DNA from: Cladocopium goreaui
Lineage: Eukaryota > Sar > Dinophyceae > Suessiales > Symbiodiniaceae
Assembly (NCBI GenBank): GCA_947184155.2
Contig: CAMXCT020001780.1
Coordinates: 629,949 to 693,948, forward strand
DNA length: 64,000 bases
Direction of reading: 5' to 3'
Shown here piece by piece: positions 12,676 through 24,900 of the stretch. The translations under genes and the position numbers were made by a program. A model generated the notes under the pieces. It made no database searches. It saw only the letters and a list, made by a program, of their open reading frames with translations, and was not told where the DNA came from. Position 1 is the first letter of the stretch; each line of letters begins with the position of its first letter.

Positions 12676-13598
12676 GAAGCCGATGCATCGACTAGATCAG
12701 CAGAAAGACCTTTGTAAGTAGGAAATATATATAGACATGGGACAGTAGATGGACAAAAAGATCGAACCCTACAAACGCCTACCAAGTAAACCACCAGGCC
12801 CCAAACTTCAATGTTGCACAAAGCTTAATATAGTTTCTTCTGCGTTAGGGTTTGATTTTTTTGTCCACCGGCCCCAAGCGCGCAGCCCAAAGGCAACATT
12901 GAAATTTGGGGATGCAGGGGCGACAACAATCCAGCAGGGGTTTGATTTCATCGTCCATCTACGGTATGACCCAAAACCACCGCATGGATCTTCGCTTCAT
13001 TCCACCACCAAGGCGCCGCAGTGGTCGCAGCGCCAATTACCATCCTGCCAAGCTCGCGATACTAGAAGGATTATGAAGGATTCTAGTAACCTAGAGTAAT
13101 ATATTGAAATATATTGAATGTAATTTGAACGTAATTTGAATATACAGCAAGCCAGGAGAGTTCAAATTAACATAACAAATCATGACGGAAGGGATGTGAA
13201 ATGGAGCGTGGGAAATATTCTTTCAAACCATTTGGAAAAAGGCAAGAGCCTATGAAATCATTGGAATCAATCGCTGCCGCCAAGCGCACAATCCTCTCTG
13301 TGGCAAGGAACACGTTGGGCCACGCAAGACCTTTTTTTCTGCCTTTCGCTTGTGAATCTTTGGCCGCTGAAGGCTGGATGTCTCAATCAAGCACTTTTTG
13401 CGGGTCCTTTAAAACTGACCCCTTGCGACTCGCAAACACTTCCTCGCCTTTCCCAGATGCTCAAAAAATAATGCTCCAATGTGGCTTCGAAATGGGTCTT
13501 TGTCCTACAGTCACTACTCACTACTCTTGACACGAGCAGGTTCCAAACAAATCCAAACAATGCACTATCACTTGAACATATTAGAACATTGTATATAA

Positions 13599-13630
<32 letters not shown>

Positions 13631-14654
13631 ATATATATATATGTAAAATTATATAACCCCATCCCCCCAGCTTGACCCATGTTGCACGTAACGATCATGC
13701 ACCCATCCAGTTCCATCCAGTTCCTGGTTTCATCCAAGCAGCCGGACTGCCGGGGAGCCCGGCTCTCACTGCTACACAGCTAGGCCGTGGCTTCCATCCG
13801 ACAGCCTGCCATGCGGTTCATGGTTTACTCAGTTTATGTTGAGGTCAGGCCTCAGTGGGGGAAGGCTCCGCATGGCTCCACTAGTTGGCTTCGCTTGGCA
13901 GATCTTGGCGGCAAATCTTTTTTTCCGCACTTCGCTTCGTGCTGTGTGGGATGACCGCAAGCTAGAAAGAAGCTCTCAGTTTTAAAAGATTTATATTAAA
14001 TAATTTGATCTGCGGCCAATTTGAAAACAAGCCAGAAAACGATGCCCCATACATGTCTCACAAGTGCCATGATCCACACAACCCAATGCAACTCTCAAGT
14101 GTTGGTGTGCACTACTTGTACTTGGCGATGTTCTGACCAAACATCATGCTACAATGGAACCTCCGCGATTCTGCTTGAAACATCCCGAGACATGTCGAGA
14201 GGTGGGGCGTCCAAATTTTGGCAGTCAGAGTCAGGCTGTCAGCAGATGTCTTGGACATGGCTAACGCATTGACCAAGTTCATTAACGGGCATTGACCAAG
14301 TTCAGCTATTCTTCACGGGCCCCAACGAACCTGTTTTTGTGACTGGCCGCCCTTTGCTTTGGTCACTCGATCTCTTCAGGGACTTTTTCGCTTGCACGAG
14401 GGTCACCCTTGACTCTTCCGAGTGTCGACTGCCCAGGAACTTACCTCGGGAGTGACATCCTGCGCTTCGCGACCCCTTTGTTTGTCACTGTTCGTCGTCC
14501 CAACTCTATCCCGTTTAGCTCCAAAAGGGATCTGAACAAAAAATGAAAAGAAGTGTTGAGTAGTACTTCCGTGTTCTTCCATTTGCGTGCAGTCATATCG
14601 TATCTGTCTTTGGGACTGGCATGGCCAGAAGTAGGCGCTAGCGGGTGTTGGTTG

Positions 14655-14885
14655 GATCGGCGCAGCTGGATCGGAATCTACATTGGTTGGATCGGGACGG
14701 TTTGGATCGGGACGGTATGGGACGATATAGATGGCAACTTTGCGCGCTACCCCGACCCTCCGACCATCATCGACCATCCCGACCATGACGACCGTCCCTA
14801 AAGAAACCCTCATCCCGACCATCCGGACCATCCGGACCATCGCGACCCTCCCAACCGTCCCGACATGTCCCGACCATCCCAACCT
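14655..14885. repeat. Low-complexity GGATCGGGACGG / CCGACCATCC tracts
   Basis: A G-rich tract (TTGGATCGGGACGG repeated) is followed by a C-rich tract (CCCGACCATCC repeated) of roughly complementary sequence. Together they can form a long imperfect hairpin. The rest of 12.7-15.1 kb shows no supportable gene. Confidence 0.55.
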
Positions 14886-15108
14886 TTTATAGACGATGTT
14901 GATGTTGATCCAGGATCGTTTTTGACGCTGATTCTGCGACGCTGATTCGAACGTTTGGATGTTGATTCCGGTGACGCTGATTCGACTCAATAGTTTCTGA
15001 TCCGGAATTTACTCGCATAGAATCAGCTACATGTGCAATATGGCAATGTGACAATGTGAATTAAAATGGTTGGATGCGTTACGTGTGAGCTGGGGTTGGA
15101 TATGAATT

Positions 15109-16105
15109 GCTGGGGGCGATGGGAGCCAACGTCTTGACACATATCAAGAACATGCGACAATGATATACAGTATATAATGCACTTAAATACTCAGTTGCAT
15201 TTGCATGCATTTGTGACAGTTAAATAGTGTGTACTGCTTCTTTTCCCTGACACCCTTCCATCATCTTCCATCCCCCGTAGCAGCCAACAGTGGCTGAAGT
15301 GGTTGCGGCGGCGGGCGGCGGCGGCGGCTGCTGCTGCTGCTGCTGCTGCTGCCACCATCCAATCGGTAATATTCTGCAGGATGTGCAACTAGCATGGTAT
15401 AGATTGGATTTGGCAAATCCAACCTTCTTAGATAACTCGCTAACGGTAGTAAATTAAATTGGGAAAAATCACAAAATAAACCTGCTTAGATCACTCACTA
15501 GCAGCTAGCGGTAGTGACTTGAGAAATTTGGCAAATCAAACCTCCTTAGATCACTCGCTAGCGGGTATCTAAGGAGGTTTGATTTGCCAAATTTCCCAAT
15601 TCAGTACCGCTAACGGGTGATGTAAGGAGGTTTGATTTGCCAAATGTCTCAATTCATCACTGCTAGCGAGTGATCTAAGGAGGTTTGATTTGCCAAATTT
15701 CTCAAGTCACTACCGCTAGCTGCTAGTGAGTGATCTAAGCAGGTTTATTTTGTGATTTTTCCCAATTTAATTTACTACCGTTAGCGAGTTATCTAAGAAG
15801 GTTGGATTTGCCAAATCCAATCTATACCATGCTAGTTGCACATCCTGCAGAATATTACCGATTGGATGGTGGCAGCAGCAGCAGCAGCAGCAGCCACTGC
15901 AGCCACTGCAACCCCTTCAGCCACTGTTGGCTGCTACAGGGGATGGAAGATGATGGAAGGGTGTCAGGGAAAAGAAGCAGTACACACTATTTAACTGTCA
16001 CAAATGCATGCAAATGCAACTGAGTATTTAAGCGCATTATATACTGTATATCATTGTCGCATGTTCTTGATATGTGTCAAGACGTTGGCTCCCATCGCTC
16101 CCAGC
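15109..16105. mobile_element. Large foldback element (~1 kb), arms nearly 500 bp
   Basis: The left terminus GCTGGGGGCGATGGGAGCC matches the right terminus GGCTCCCATCGCTCCCAGC in inverse orientation, and the two halves mirror each other almost to the centre near 15560. The centre holds three direct copies of a ~70-base unit containing GATCTAAGGAGGTTTGATTT. The arms carry a (GCG)/(GCT)n run on the left and a (GCA)n run on the right, which have drifted to different lengths. No protein is encoded. This fits a Foldback-type or long-TIR non-autonomous element, or a segmental inverted duplication. Confidence 0.88.
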
Positions 16106-16389
16106 AGTTCCACTATTTAACTATCATAAATGCAGCTCAGTGAATTGTATGCGACCGATTATATATATATATGATATATATATATATATATATGCATTAC
16201 ATTACACTATAAATCATTATAATATACAAGTTGTACCTGGGCCGGCCGGGGGCGGGAATTTAGTAGATAAAAACTGGTAGGGCAAAAGAAAGAATGATAA
16301 AGAATCAAGAATGTGCCCTAATGAATGTGTGTCAAAACACCTGTGCTTTGGGAAGGCTGGTCCCTCTGCGCAATTCCGCTGATGATCCC

Positions 16390-16725
16390 CGTTGTATAGT
16401 TGCTCTTCTTTTCTCTTTGACATGTTTGCTCTCGACCCCCTTTACTCTGGATCTGCTGATTCACCTTTTCCAAGTTCTTCACTTTGTTCTTCCAGCAACC
16501 TGCTCATACTCCACTCTTCTCTTTACTCTACGTTCCTTTCCCTACTCTTCTTTTGCTTTTCCTCTACTCTTCCCATCTTTGTTTCTACTCTTCTCTGCTC
16601 TTCTCATCTTCACTCTCCTCTACCTTTCCCTCTCTTCTCTCCTCTAGACTCTACTCTTCATTGCTCTTCTTGTATTTTGTTCATTCTCTCCACACTTGTC
16701 TATGCCCCAATCTTCTGCAAATCAT
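16390..16725. repeat. Pyrimidine-rich tract (CTCTTC)n
   Basis: About 330 bases dominated by C and T on the plus strand. It gives Phe/Leu/Ser-rich open frames in all three plus-strand registers, which are not genes. A (TA)n run lies just upstream at 16155-16195. Confidence 0.75.
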
Positions 16726-17522
16726 CTTGGCGGTTTTGAAATGCATCTTATAGAATCTTATAGATTTCGCTGCGCTATAATGAATGAAAGACATGATTTA
16801 TGATCTCTAAAAATTAGGAGGATCTCTATTTATTGATAATACCAGTAAATGACATTGATATCACTGATAAATGACATTGATATCCACTACCGTTCTTTTG
16901 TTGTCACCGTTTCTTGCCGGCCACGCTCAGTAGATCTCGGTAGTGTTGCCTTGATGCAGATCAGTTGCTCGTTTCACCCCCTTGCGCCGGGCACGTTTTT
17001 CCTCAGCTGTCTCGATGTCGTCTCCAAAACCAAGACGGCCACAGAACCTTTGAAGCTGCCGTTGGCTCATCCATTGAGGCCACCATGACCCCTTGGAAAT
17101 AGGTGGAAATAGCGCATTTACATGCACCAGTACTTTAAAAGAAAAGGGGGACAAATGCAAACAACGCTCTACATTCACAGACAGGAAACCCCACTGTATA
17201 GATCAGGAATGTCACACCTGAGCAGCCAGCAAGGCAACAATAAACGATTAAAAACGAAAACATCAAAAACGGATAAGGATAGGGTGGTCACACGAGGGAC
17301 CCGAGATGACATTCATTAACCAGCTGCATTCCCATCCACGATGTTCCAACCCTCAGATACCGAGCACACGGGTGCAGTATGGTGTGCTGACTTGACCTAT
17401 CACCAATACAAATAAGGATGCTTAAATAATTTACACACACATGTAATGCATATATATAAATATAAATATAAATAATTAATAAAAATCGATAAATAAATAT
17501 ATAATTAAATAAATTATTGTAT

Positions 17523-18581
17523 CTATTTGTCTGTCAAAATCTGATCCCAGTGGCCACACAAAGACGCCGCGAAGGCGAACGGTGCTAAGGGGTCCAAAGT
17601 GAAGAGCCAAATTCCAACAGCACCCGCTGCCGCACCGCCAAACGCTTCGGCATTTCTGCAAATGACCTGCAGACTCAGAAATGTCGTCGAATTTCCCATC
17701 GAGTAGAACGTGTTCATGTCGTTGATCCACTTTGAAGCATATACCTTGCTTCATGTTGATGGCAACACATGGGGAAGCCAACGTAAGTAAACAAGAAGTG
17801 GGGCAAGTGAAAACGAAGAATAACCCAAGACTCAAGACAGTACAGTATCGAATCACATCCATTTGGTCCATTTCGCATCCCTCTTCTATTGGGGATTTCA
17901 TGTGGGTATGGGTGCCCCCACATCATCCAAGGGGTCCTGATGAGGAATGCCTGCCATATGTATTACATTATTATCGTTCTGAGCAGTTCTTATCGGGGAT
18001 GAGAAATGAACTAAGCACCCCCTCGCGTCGTACTAACTGTGCAGCTGATTTGTTGCGCCAAAATACAAAGGTGGTGCCCATCAAGACCTGCGCCACAATC
18101 GCAACAGCCAAGACCGGACAGCACAGTCCAATGTGGAAGATCACCCAAGTAGCTAAGGCGAAACTCAGGTAGTAGGGCTGAGACATGATGTTGTGGAAAA
18201 AACGCCGCAAACAACCCGCTTCATCTCGGTTGTACCTGCTGCCAATTAAAACTGGAATCACTTGCATGGAGACTGCGGCCATCAAATCCCCTGCTGTCTG
18301 AGCGACACCTGCCAATTTTGCCTTAGATTGAGATGTGTTTTGACCCGTGAAGCTCTTCCATGAATCTTAATACCCTTCGTACCCCAAGAAGAAACGCCGT
18401 GAAATTCACTCACAAAGTGCCCCAAAGAAATCATGGTTGGGGTTGTCAAGAACTACTACATATCCAAGCGGCTTCGTTCCATTTGTGCACCTGCTTGAAG
18501 TAGATGGCAAAAGTTGCAAACTCAATAGCGTAGGCCGTGAGGTTGCAACCAGCACACAGTGCTAGTAAGAGTGCCGGCAAC
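17523..18581 (-). CDS. Multi-pass membrane protein, 3' exons (transporter-like)
   Basis: Three minus-strand exons can be joined. Exon A (18581-18460) encodes LPALLLALCAGCNLTAYAIE and ends NEAAWI. A GT intron follows, then exon B from 18308 (CVAQTAGDLMAAVSMQVIPV), joined in phase. Exon B holds two further hydrophobic segments (YYLSFALATWVIFHIGLC, VLAVAIVAQVLMGTTFVFW). Exon C, from about 17745 to the stop at 17523, holds MNTFYSMGNSTTFLSLQVI and a last hydrophobic stretch. Four or more membrane segments indicate an integral membrane protein. The layout recalls the C-terminal half of a major-facilitator-type transporter, but that is inference. The exon B/C junction and any 5' exons upstream of 18581 were not resolved. 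Confidence 0.6.
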
Positions 18582-18879
18582 CTTGAGCCAACACCCAAAA
18601 TGAGATTATATATAAACATGAATATCGTTTTTTGCCTAAAAAACAATTCCCTAAAAGAAGCGCCCACCTATACAGCCTATACCTACCTACATCCTTTGTC
18701 AGGGACCCAATGTTTGCTCAATCTGACATTAAAGGACCGGAAAACCCCACATGTCAATTTCTTCCAATAAGCAGCCAAAGAAGGGTGAAGATGGGATGGG
18801 AAAGGCAGGAAAGAGAAAAGAGATGGTGGAGGATCGGTGTTTGCAAGAAATGCGTGTCGAAGTGAGGTGTGCAAAAGAG

Positions 18880-19160
18880 TTCCGTGTAATTAATTAATTA
18901 AAAGTGCTGTTGGTGAAAGAAGTGTGTGTAAAGGTGTGGTGTAAAAGTGGTGTGTGTGAAAGAGTCATGTGTGAAAGTGCTGTGGGTGAATGAGTGGTGT
19001 GGACAGGAGTGGGTGTAAAAGTGTTGTGTGTCCAAGACATGCGTGGTAAAGTGTGTGTCAAAGAATTGTGTGCGAAAGAGTTGTGTGGGACAGAAGTGTG
19101 TGCAAAGGTGTGGTGTAAGAACGTAGTGTGAATTAAAGTGTTGTATGTCTACAAATGTTG
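18880..19160. repeat. GT-rich degenerate repeat
   Basis: Units like GTGTGAAAGAG(T)GTGTGTG, imperfectly repeated. A related tract, (GTGTGTATGAGTAAGTT)n, lies at 20150-20325. The two tracts bracket the longer-period repeat at 19380-20150. Confidence 0.75.
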
Positions 19161-19379
19161 TAGATTGTAGATAAGTGGCGGGTGATCATATGTTATGTAG
19201 CCATAACCGACGTGCCAACACCATGAACAGAGGTGAATGGCAACCATTTGTCTTGGCAGCATGCGCAATGTGGCCGAGCAGCCCACGCAGACCGTCATGA
19301 GAGCGGACGGCTTGCAACAGGTTCTTGGCGGACGCAGAAGGTTGCCTCTTCGCACGGTGCGTCAAGTAAATGGTTGATG

Positions 19380-20150
19380 TCGCCAAGTGCCACACCTTCC
19401 ACACAGAATGGAGGTCGATGCTTCCAAATTCCAAATGCCACGCTTGCCACACAAACAGCCGCGGGCCCACGGCAACAACCGGGAACCAAGCGCGCCACCA
19501 GAGCCAGCCCAGTGCCATGAGTGCCACACCTGCCACACAAAGCGAAGGTCGATGTCGCCAAGTGCCACACCTTCCACACAGAGTGGAGATCGATGTCGCC
19601 AAGCGCCACACCTCCCACAAAAACAGCGCCACCAGAGCCAGCACAGTTCCACAAGTGTCACGCCTGCCACACAAAGTGAAGGTCGATGTCGCCAAGTGCC
19701 ACGCTTGCCAAACAGAATGGAGGTCGATGCTTCCAAATGCGACGCGTGCCACACAAACCGCACGGCGACAATGGCGACAAACGGAAACCAAGCGCGCCAC
19801 CAGAGCCAGCCCAGTGCCATAAGTGCCACGCCTGCCACGCAAAGTGAAGGTCGATGTCGCCAAGTGGCCTGCCATACAAAGTGGAAGTCGATATTGCCAA
19901 GTGCCACGGCTGCCAACAAACGGGAACCAAGCACACCACCAGAGCCAGCCCAGTGCCATAATAAGTGTCACGCATGCCACACAAAGTGAAGGTCGGAATG
20001 GAGGTCGATGCTTCCAAATGCCACACCTGCCAGACAAACAGCCGCGGCGCCCACGGCGGCAAACGGGAACCAAGCGCGCCACCAGAGCCACGCCGGCCGC
20101 ACAAAGTGAAGGTCGATGTTGCCAAGTGCCACGCCTGCCATGCAAAGTGA
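19380..20150. repeat. Higher-order tandem repeat around GTCGATGTCGCCAAGTGCCA
   Basis: Repeated motifs CACAAAGTGAAGGTCGATG, TCGCCAAGTGCCAC and GCGCCACCAGAGCCAGCC recur in partly shuffled order, with an apparent higher-order period of 150-300 bases. The array stays open in several frames, including a 405-codon minus frame that extends past it. The peptide simply repeats the DNA unit (LCGRRGTW, HRPSLCVAG), so I treat it as a minisatellite. Confidence 0.8.
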
Positions 20151-21289
20151 AGGTTTGTGTGTATGAGAGAGTTGTGTGTGAGGGAGTTGTGTTTATGTGA
20201 GCTGTGTGTGAGTAAGTTGTGTGTGTATGAGTTCCGTGTGAGTAAGTTGCGTGTGTATGACTTGTGTGTGTGAGTAAGTTGTGTGTGTATGACTTGTGTG
20301 TGAGTAAGTTGTGTGGTTGTGTGTGAGTCGGCGCGAGGCAGGAGGCGGGAGGCAGGAGGCCGGAGGAGCGGACGGGAGCGCACAACCAAAACAAGAACCC
20401 CACACAAAGATGTGGGGAACAAAAATCCTAAGAGATGCTGTGACGGTCCGGATAAATCTGGGAATCACGTTGGTACTGTAGATTCTTATTTACCTGATAG
20501 AAGACTGTCTCCCTTCCGTACTGGCACTGGTTCAAACAATGTCAGGGGTTCTCGGCAGACCACCAAATAGATCAACCCAAAGTTTGGACCACTGAAAGAA
20601 ACTAATAAAATTATTCGCACCAAAGACACCTCGTATTCTTCGGAATTGCACTTAGGCCAGCCCTCACGGGCTTCTGCGCAGTGCCATCTGCATCTTCAAG
20701 TTGGGTTCGCCTGAGAAGGTGTGAGAGCGGCAGCGCGACAAATTGAACCCCGCTAAAAATTCCACAGCACATCCAGTATAAGGTCTCATGGCGGGTAAGC
20801 ACTCAATCCCATTACACCTGGTGGAAGACCATAATTTAATATAATTTATGCATAATCACTTAGTCATAATTAATCACATTTAATCAATACTCAATTTTCT
20901 GCGGTGCTACCAGGCTGCTGGTGAGCAAGAACCTTCTTAAAAGGGTAAGAAACCCTGCCCACAAGAGGAAGTCAAGATTTTGGGGACCCACGATTGCCCC
21001 ATGCACAAAGAAAGACAGCAAAGGCGTTCTTCGCAGGTGAACTCCTCAATCAATTTTCCACCACCACAAAACCCCAATGTTTCTTTTTTTGGCTGGGGCT
21101 TCCAACGATTTGCCTTCCAGCTGCAAATTTACAGCATGAAGAAGTTGATCAAATCCTTATGTTTTGGACGGTGTTCACATTTCTGGAGGTCCATACACCC
21201 TGTTTCCAGGGGCACTAGCATGTCCTGATGTTCGATGGTTCTGCTATTTAATGAATTGTGAATGTCCCCAGTTCTTGTTTAGAATTGAT

Positions 21290-21343
21290 TCATGTATGTA
21301 TGTATGTATGTATGTATGTATGTATGTATGTATGTATGTATGA
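21290..21343. repeat. (TATG)n microsatellite
   Basis: About 13 copies of TATG. The same unit forms the much longer tract at 22618-22912. Confidence 0.95.
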
Positions 21344-21559
21344 ATGTGCGAGTCAAAAATCGGGTATGGATCGCTCCGCGGTGATCCGTACTATGGATCG
21401 GGAGTGCTTACGTAAGGTGCCTGATCCGTGCCCTTTCGTAAGGGCTCATCATGGCATACAAACCGTGCTGATACTCCTACTATCTCTTACTTGCTATTAC
21501 TTCTCCTCCTGCTACTGTTGCTGCTAAAACTGCTACCACTTCTAGTAGAGGGAGCAGTA

Positions 21560-21890
21560 AAAAAAAACCAGCACCAGCAGCAGTAGTGGCAATAGAAGGA
21601 GGAGATGCAGTAGCAGTAGAAATAGCAGTAGCAGTACCAGTAGTACTAGTAAAAGCCACAGTAATAATAGTAATTTAATGGAAGAAGCAGCAGCAGCTGC
21701 AGTTGTACTAGGAGTAGGAGGAGTAGTAGTAGTAGTAGTGATAGTAGTATTAGTAGTAGTAGTAGTAGTAGTGGTTGTAGTAGTAGTAGTGGTAGTAGTA
21801 GTAGCAGTAGTAGTAGTAGAAGTAGAAGTAGAAGTAGCAGCAGCAGCAGCAGTAGAAGTAGCAATAGAATCGGACATTCATATTGGCATT
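21560..21890. repeat. (AGT/AGC)n triplet tract
   Basis: Imperfect TAG/CAG triplets for about 330 bases. The open frames here (poly-Val, poly-Leu, poly-Thr) are repeat artefacts. Confidence 0.9.
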
Positions 21891-22204
21891 TGTTGTGGCG
21901 TGACTGGGTTCGGGTATGGAACGGGTATGGATCGGGGTATGGATCGGGACACGCTATCTGGGTCGGCTTTCCCGCTATGGCTGCGAAGGAAGAGAGCGGG
22001 GTATTTCTAGTCTGGTCTAGTTCTACACGTGCCAGGCAAAGCAGAAACAAAAGGAATTGTAATCTTAGCGCCACTATAGAAGTACAAGAAGCACCTAGTG
22101 GAACTAGAACCGGTCTTACTAGCGTCCAAGGTGCACTTGCAGTATTGCTAGTAGCTAGTCAGCTATAGTTGCATTTGTCCAACTACCAGAAGCACACGGA
22201 GGAA

Positions 22205-22400
22205 GTGAATCAGCACCAGCAGCGGGAGCAGGACCAGCAGGAGCAGCAGCAGAAGCGACAGCAGTAGCAGCAGCTCCTGAGAGGAAGATGACTAGTAGTG
22301 GCAGCAGCAGCAGCAGCACGGAGGCAGCGGAGGCAGCGAGCGGAGGCAGCGAGCGGAGGCAGCGGAGGCAGCAGTAGAAACAACGGTAGTAGCAACGGGA
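22205..22400. repeat. GCA/GGAGGCAGC repeat
   Basis: Imperfect CAG triplets grading into GGAGGCAGCGAGC units. No gene is supported. Confidence 0.7.
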
Positions 22401-22617
22401 GTAGCAGTACGATGACCAGAAGCAGTATTAGGATAAAAAGCAGCATTAGGGCCAGCATCAGTCTTTCTTCAACGAGAAAGGGGTACGGATCAGGGGTATG
22501 GATCAAGGGCATGGATCATGCAGTATCATGGGGTATGGATCAAGGTATGGATCGGGGGGTATGGATCGTGTGTGGGTCCGGGGCCTTGATCCATACCTTG
22601 TATTTTGACTCGTACCC

Positions 22618-22912
22618 TGTATGTATGTATGTATGTATGTATGTATGTATGTATGTATGTATGTATGTATGTATGTATGTATGTATGTATGTATGTATGT
22701 ATGTATGTATGTATGTATGTATGTATGTATGTATGTATGTATGTATGTATGTATGTATGTATGTATGTATGTATGTATGTATGTATGTATGTATGTATGT
22801 ATGTATGTATGTATGTATGTATGTATGTATGTATGTATGTATGTATGTATGTATGTATGTATGTATGCATGCATGCATGCATGTATGTATGTATGTATGT
22901 GTGCATGTATAT
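22618..22912. repeat. Long (TATG)n microsatellite
   Basis: About 60 uninterrupted TATG units, then a short (GCAT)n variant and more TATG. The period of four keeps all six frames open (MYVC one way, HTYI the other), producing spurious ORFs up to 258 codons. Confidence 0.97.
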
Positions 22913-23135
22913 ATATATATATATTATATATATATATTTATTAGAACTAATCCTGACCATCAATCATCATCAACCCATGTCTGGGTCGACTCGGCACAGA
23001 ACCTGCACGACTTCAACTGGCACAAAGCGTTACAAACACGAATTTTGATAAGACATTACAAGACACTAAATTAAATCCGCCCAAAAATCAAAAGAAAAGA
23101 TGGTGGTATGAACCAACCATTGTGGATTTCAATCG

Positions 23136-23384
23136 TCAGCGGTTTGTCATCAATGCTGGCTTAGGCCATATAAGATCATATAGTGTCCGGCTGTGCCGCA
23201 GCGAAGTTTCGAAAATGATTAGTGGCTTATTACAGTACAGGAAACTACTAGGGAACGGCGCTGAGAGGCGCCTGGTGGTTTTAAGGGTCTCTGTGTCCAA
23301 TTCCCCTTGTAACTGCGCATCGAGGTCTGCAGCCCATTTTTTCCCTTTCCAAAAACTACTTCTAGCAATGAAGGCTGAAATCAT
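23136..23384 (-). other. Exon-like open block, unidentified
   Basis: A minus-strand frame of 82 codons with ordinary protein composition (SSFWKGKKWAADLDAQLQG, ELDTETLKTTRRL). It lies in the same orientation as open blocks at 23739-23975, 24161-24478 and 24664-24900 and may belong with them. No family was recognised. Confidence 0.25.
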
Positions 23385-23554
23385 TTGCTCATGGTAGCCA
23401 ACTTATGTGAATTGTTTCCTCCCATGTTTGTTCTGCGCCACATCCATGGCCATATCCTTTGCTCCAGTCGAATCATTCGAAGGTGAGCCGATTTCAAAGC
23501 CTCCGCATGAGTATATTATATCTCACACAACAACACACATCCAAAAAACATAAA

Positions 23555-23690
23555 TCACCAACATAACATCATCAACGCAACATAATCAACGTAACATCAT
23601 CAGCGTAACATTATCAATGTAACATGTACATGAACGTCAACATCCCACCCCACCACCCCTGAACATCATCACCGTAACATGAAACGTAAA
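23555..23690. repeat. Short tandem repeat AACATCATCAACGTAACAT
   Basis: Six to seven degenerate copies of a 16-17-base unit. Confidence 0.7.
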
Positions 23691-24160
23691 ACCAAAAAAA
23701 CAACACAACACCCAGGTGCCCTGCAGCGACGTTGGCAACTACTTGCCTACTCTACTGGAAGGCTTGCTGATCACACAGGTGTTTGGAGGAGTGAATGACT
23801 GCACGGCTACATATGGCTCCATGATGAAATCATTGACTGGTGAATGCAAAACTGTGTGATTGAACGACCAACGACCAAATGGCTGGCTGAATGCCGCAGA
23901 AGACTGCATTCGCCGCGTTCCCATCGTAGCATCAAGTGCAAATGTGAGTGCAGCAAGCCATCCAAACATATCCAAACAATCTTCAAAATCGAAAGCCCTT
24001 ACAAAGAAGACAGATCAACCGGCTCAGCAACGACAAAGTTGCAAGCCACCCTTCCACCACAATATCAAACCCAAAATGGAAATTAGGATCTTGGGGGGAT
24101 CTTGGGGGTAGCTTTCCTTTTTCATGTCTGCTGACACCTTCAAAATCGGGCTGTTTTTCC

Positions 24161-24478
24161 TCATTGATCTGAACAGAACTCTTGTTCTAATCTTCTGCCC
24201 AGTTGCATCACAGCCTGTTGTCCAGTGGCTCCCACAATCTCCGGTAGCAAAGCTGTGCTCGTTCCAAAGTGGTGACGGAAGTTTTCTCCTGCTTGAGACA
24301 GTGCCGTCATCTTTGACAAAGCGCTAAAGCCGGTGCGCATGGTTTGCCTCCGGCGATCGATTTCATCCATGTGTTCCTGGGAGCCTGCTATTTTCTGGCT
24401 TTTCAAGAAAAGGTAGTCCCAGTGAGCCCGTGATGTACCATTATCTGCCCCATTACCCAGTACAAGAGAAGCCTTCAA
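24161..24478 (-). CDS. Exon-like block, hypothetical protein
   Basis: A 105-codon minus-strand frame of normal composition ending in a stop at 24161. It reads HMDEIDRRRQTMRTGFSAL and TGQQAVMQLGRRLEQEF. I recognise no domain. It lies about 190 bases downstream of the open block at 24900-24664 and could be its second exon. No junction was proven. Confidence 0.35.
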   Translation of the reverse strand: MKASLVLGNGADNGTSRAHWDYLFLKSQKIAGSQEHMDEIDRRRQTMRTGFSALSKMTALSQAGENFRHHFGTSTALLPEIVGATGQQAVMQLGRRLEQEFCSDQ

Positions 24479-24663
24479 ACCACAACTTCACTGAGGTTTG
24501 CATTTTTATAGTGGGTTGTGAAGTTAGGCTTGTCCTGAGATTGTTAGCCAGTCTGAGGCCAAGTGCTGATGCATCTCATCGTAGTTGATATTGATATAGT
24601 TAAATGATGTCAGAGTGACAGTTAAGAAGCGTGCAAACAACCCAGTAAAAACTGGTCCATTGA

Positions 24664-24900
24664 TCACGAGGTTTGCCCCGCGGGTTGGCCTCGTGATAGC
24701 AGAGAATCCACTGTGCCCACTTTGAATAGTTTGGTGGCTTTGAACCGTGCGACGACCTGAACGACCTGACCGCTCACTGTGGCGGACGGTGCGGCGGGCT
24801 GGAACAAGATTCGACGCAACGCTGGGGCGAGCCGTGAGGTTTGACGGAGCATCGCCAACGGTGGAGTCCGGAGGGTTGTCGCCGGGACAAGCCTAGGCAT
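24664..24900 (-). CDS. Possible first exon with a mitochondrial-type presequence
   Basis: This frame starts at an ATG (24900) and encodes about 78 residues, or fewer if spliced. The first 40 residues are rich in Arg, Ala, Leu and Thr with no Asp or Glu (TTLRTPPLAMLRQTSRLAPA), the usual makeup of a mitochondrial targeting peptide. After it comes VVQVVARFKATKLFKVGTVD. I do not recognise the mature protein. A plausible continuation is the open block at 24478-24161. The start call rests on this being the only in-frame ATG before the presequence-like stretch. Confidence 0.35.
   Translation of the reverse strand: MPRLVPATTLRTPPLAMLRQTSRLAPALRRILFQPAAPSATVSGQVVQVVARFKATKLFKVGTVDSLLSRGQPAGQTS

Noticed and set aside
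14411..14424. ACTC-TTCC-GAGT hairpin outside the copia element
   Set aside because: A lone 4-bp stem without the bulged outer helix; about one such stem is expected by chance in 64 kb.
22298..23074. Long ORFs on both strands (poly-MYVC and poly-HTYI)
   Set aside because: Pure (TATG)n with period four keeps every frame open; no protein signal.
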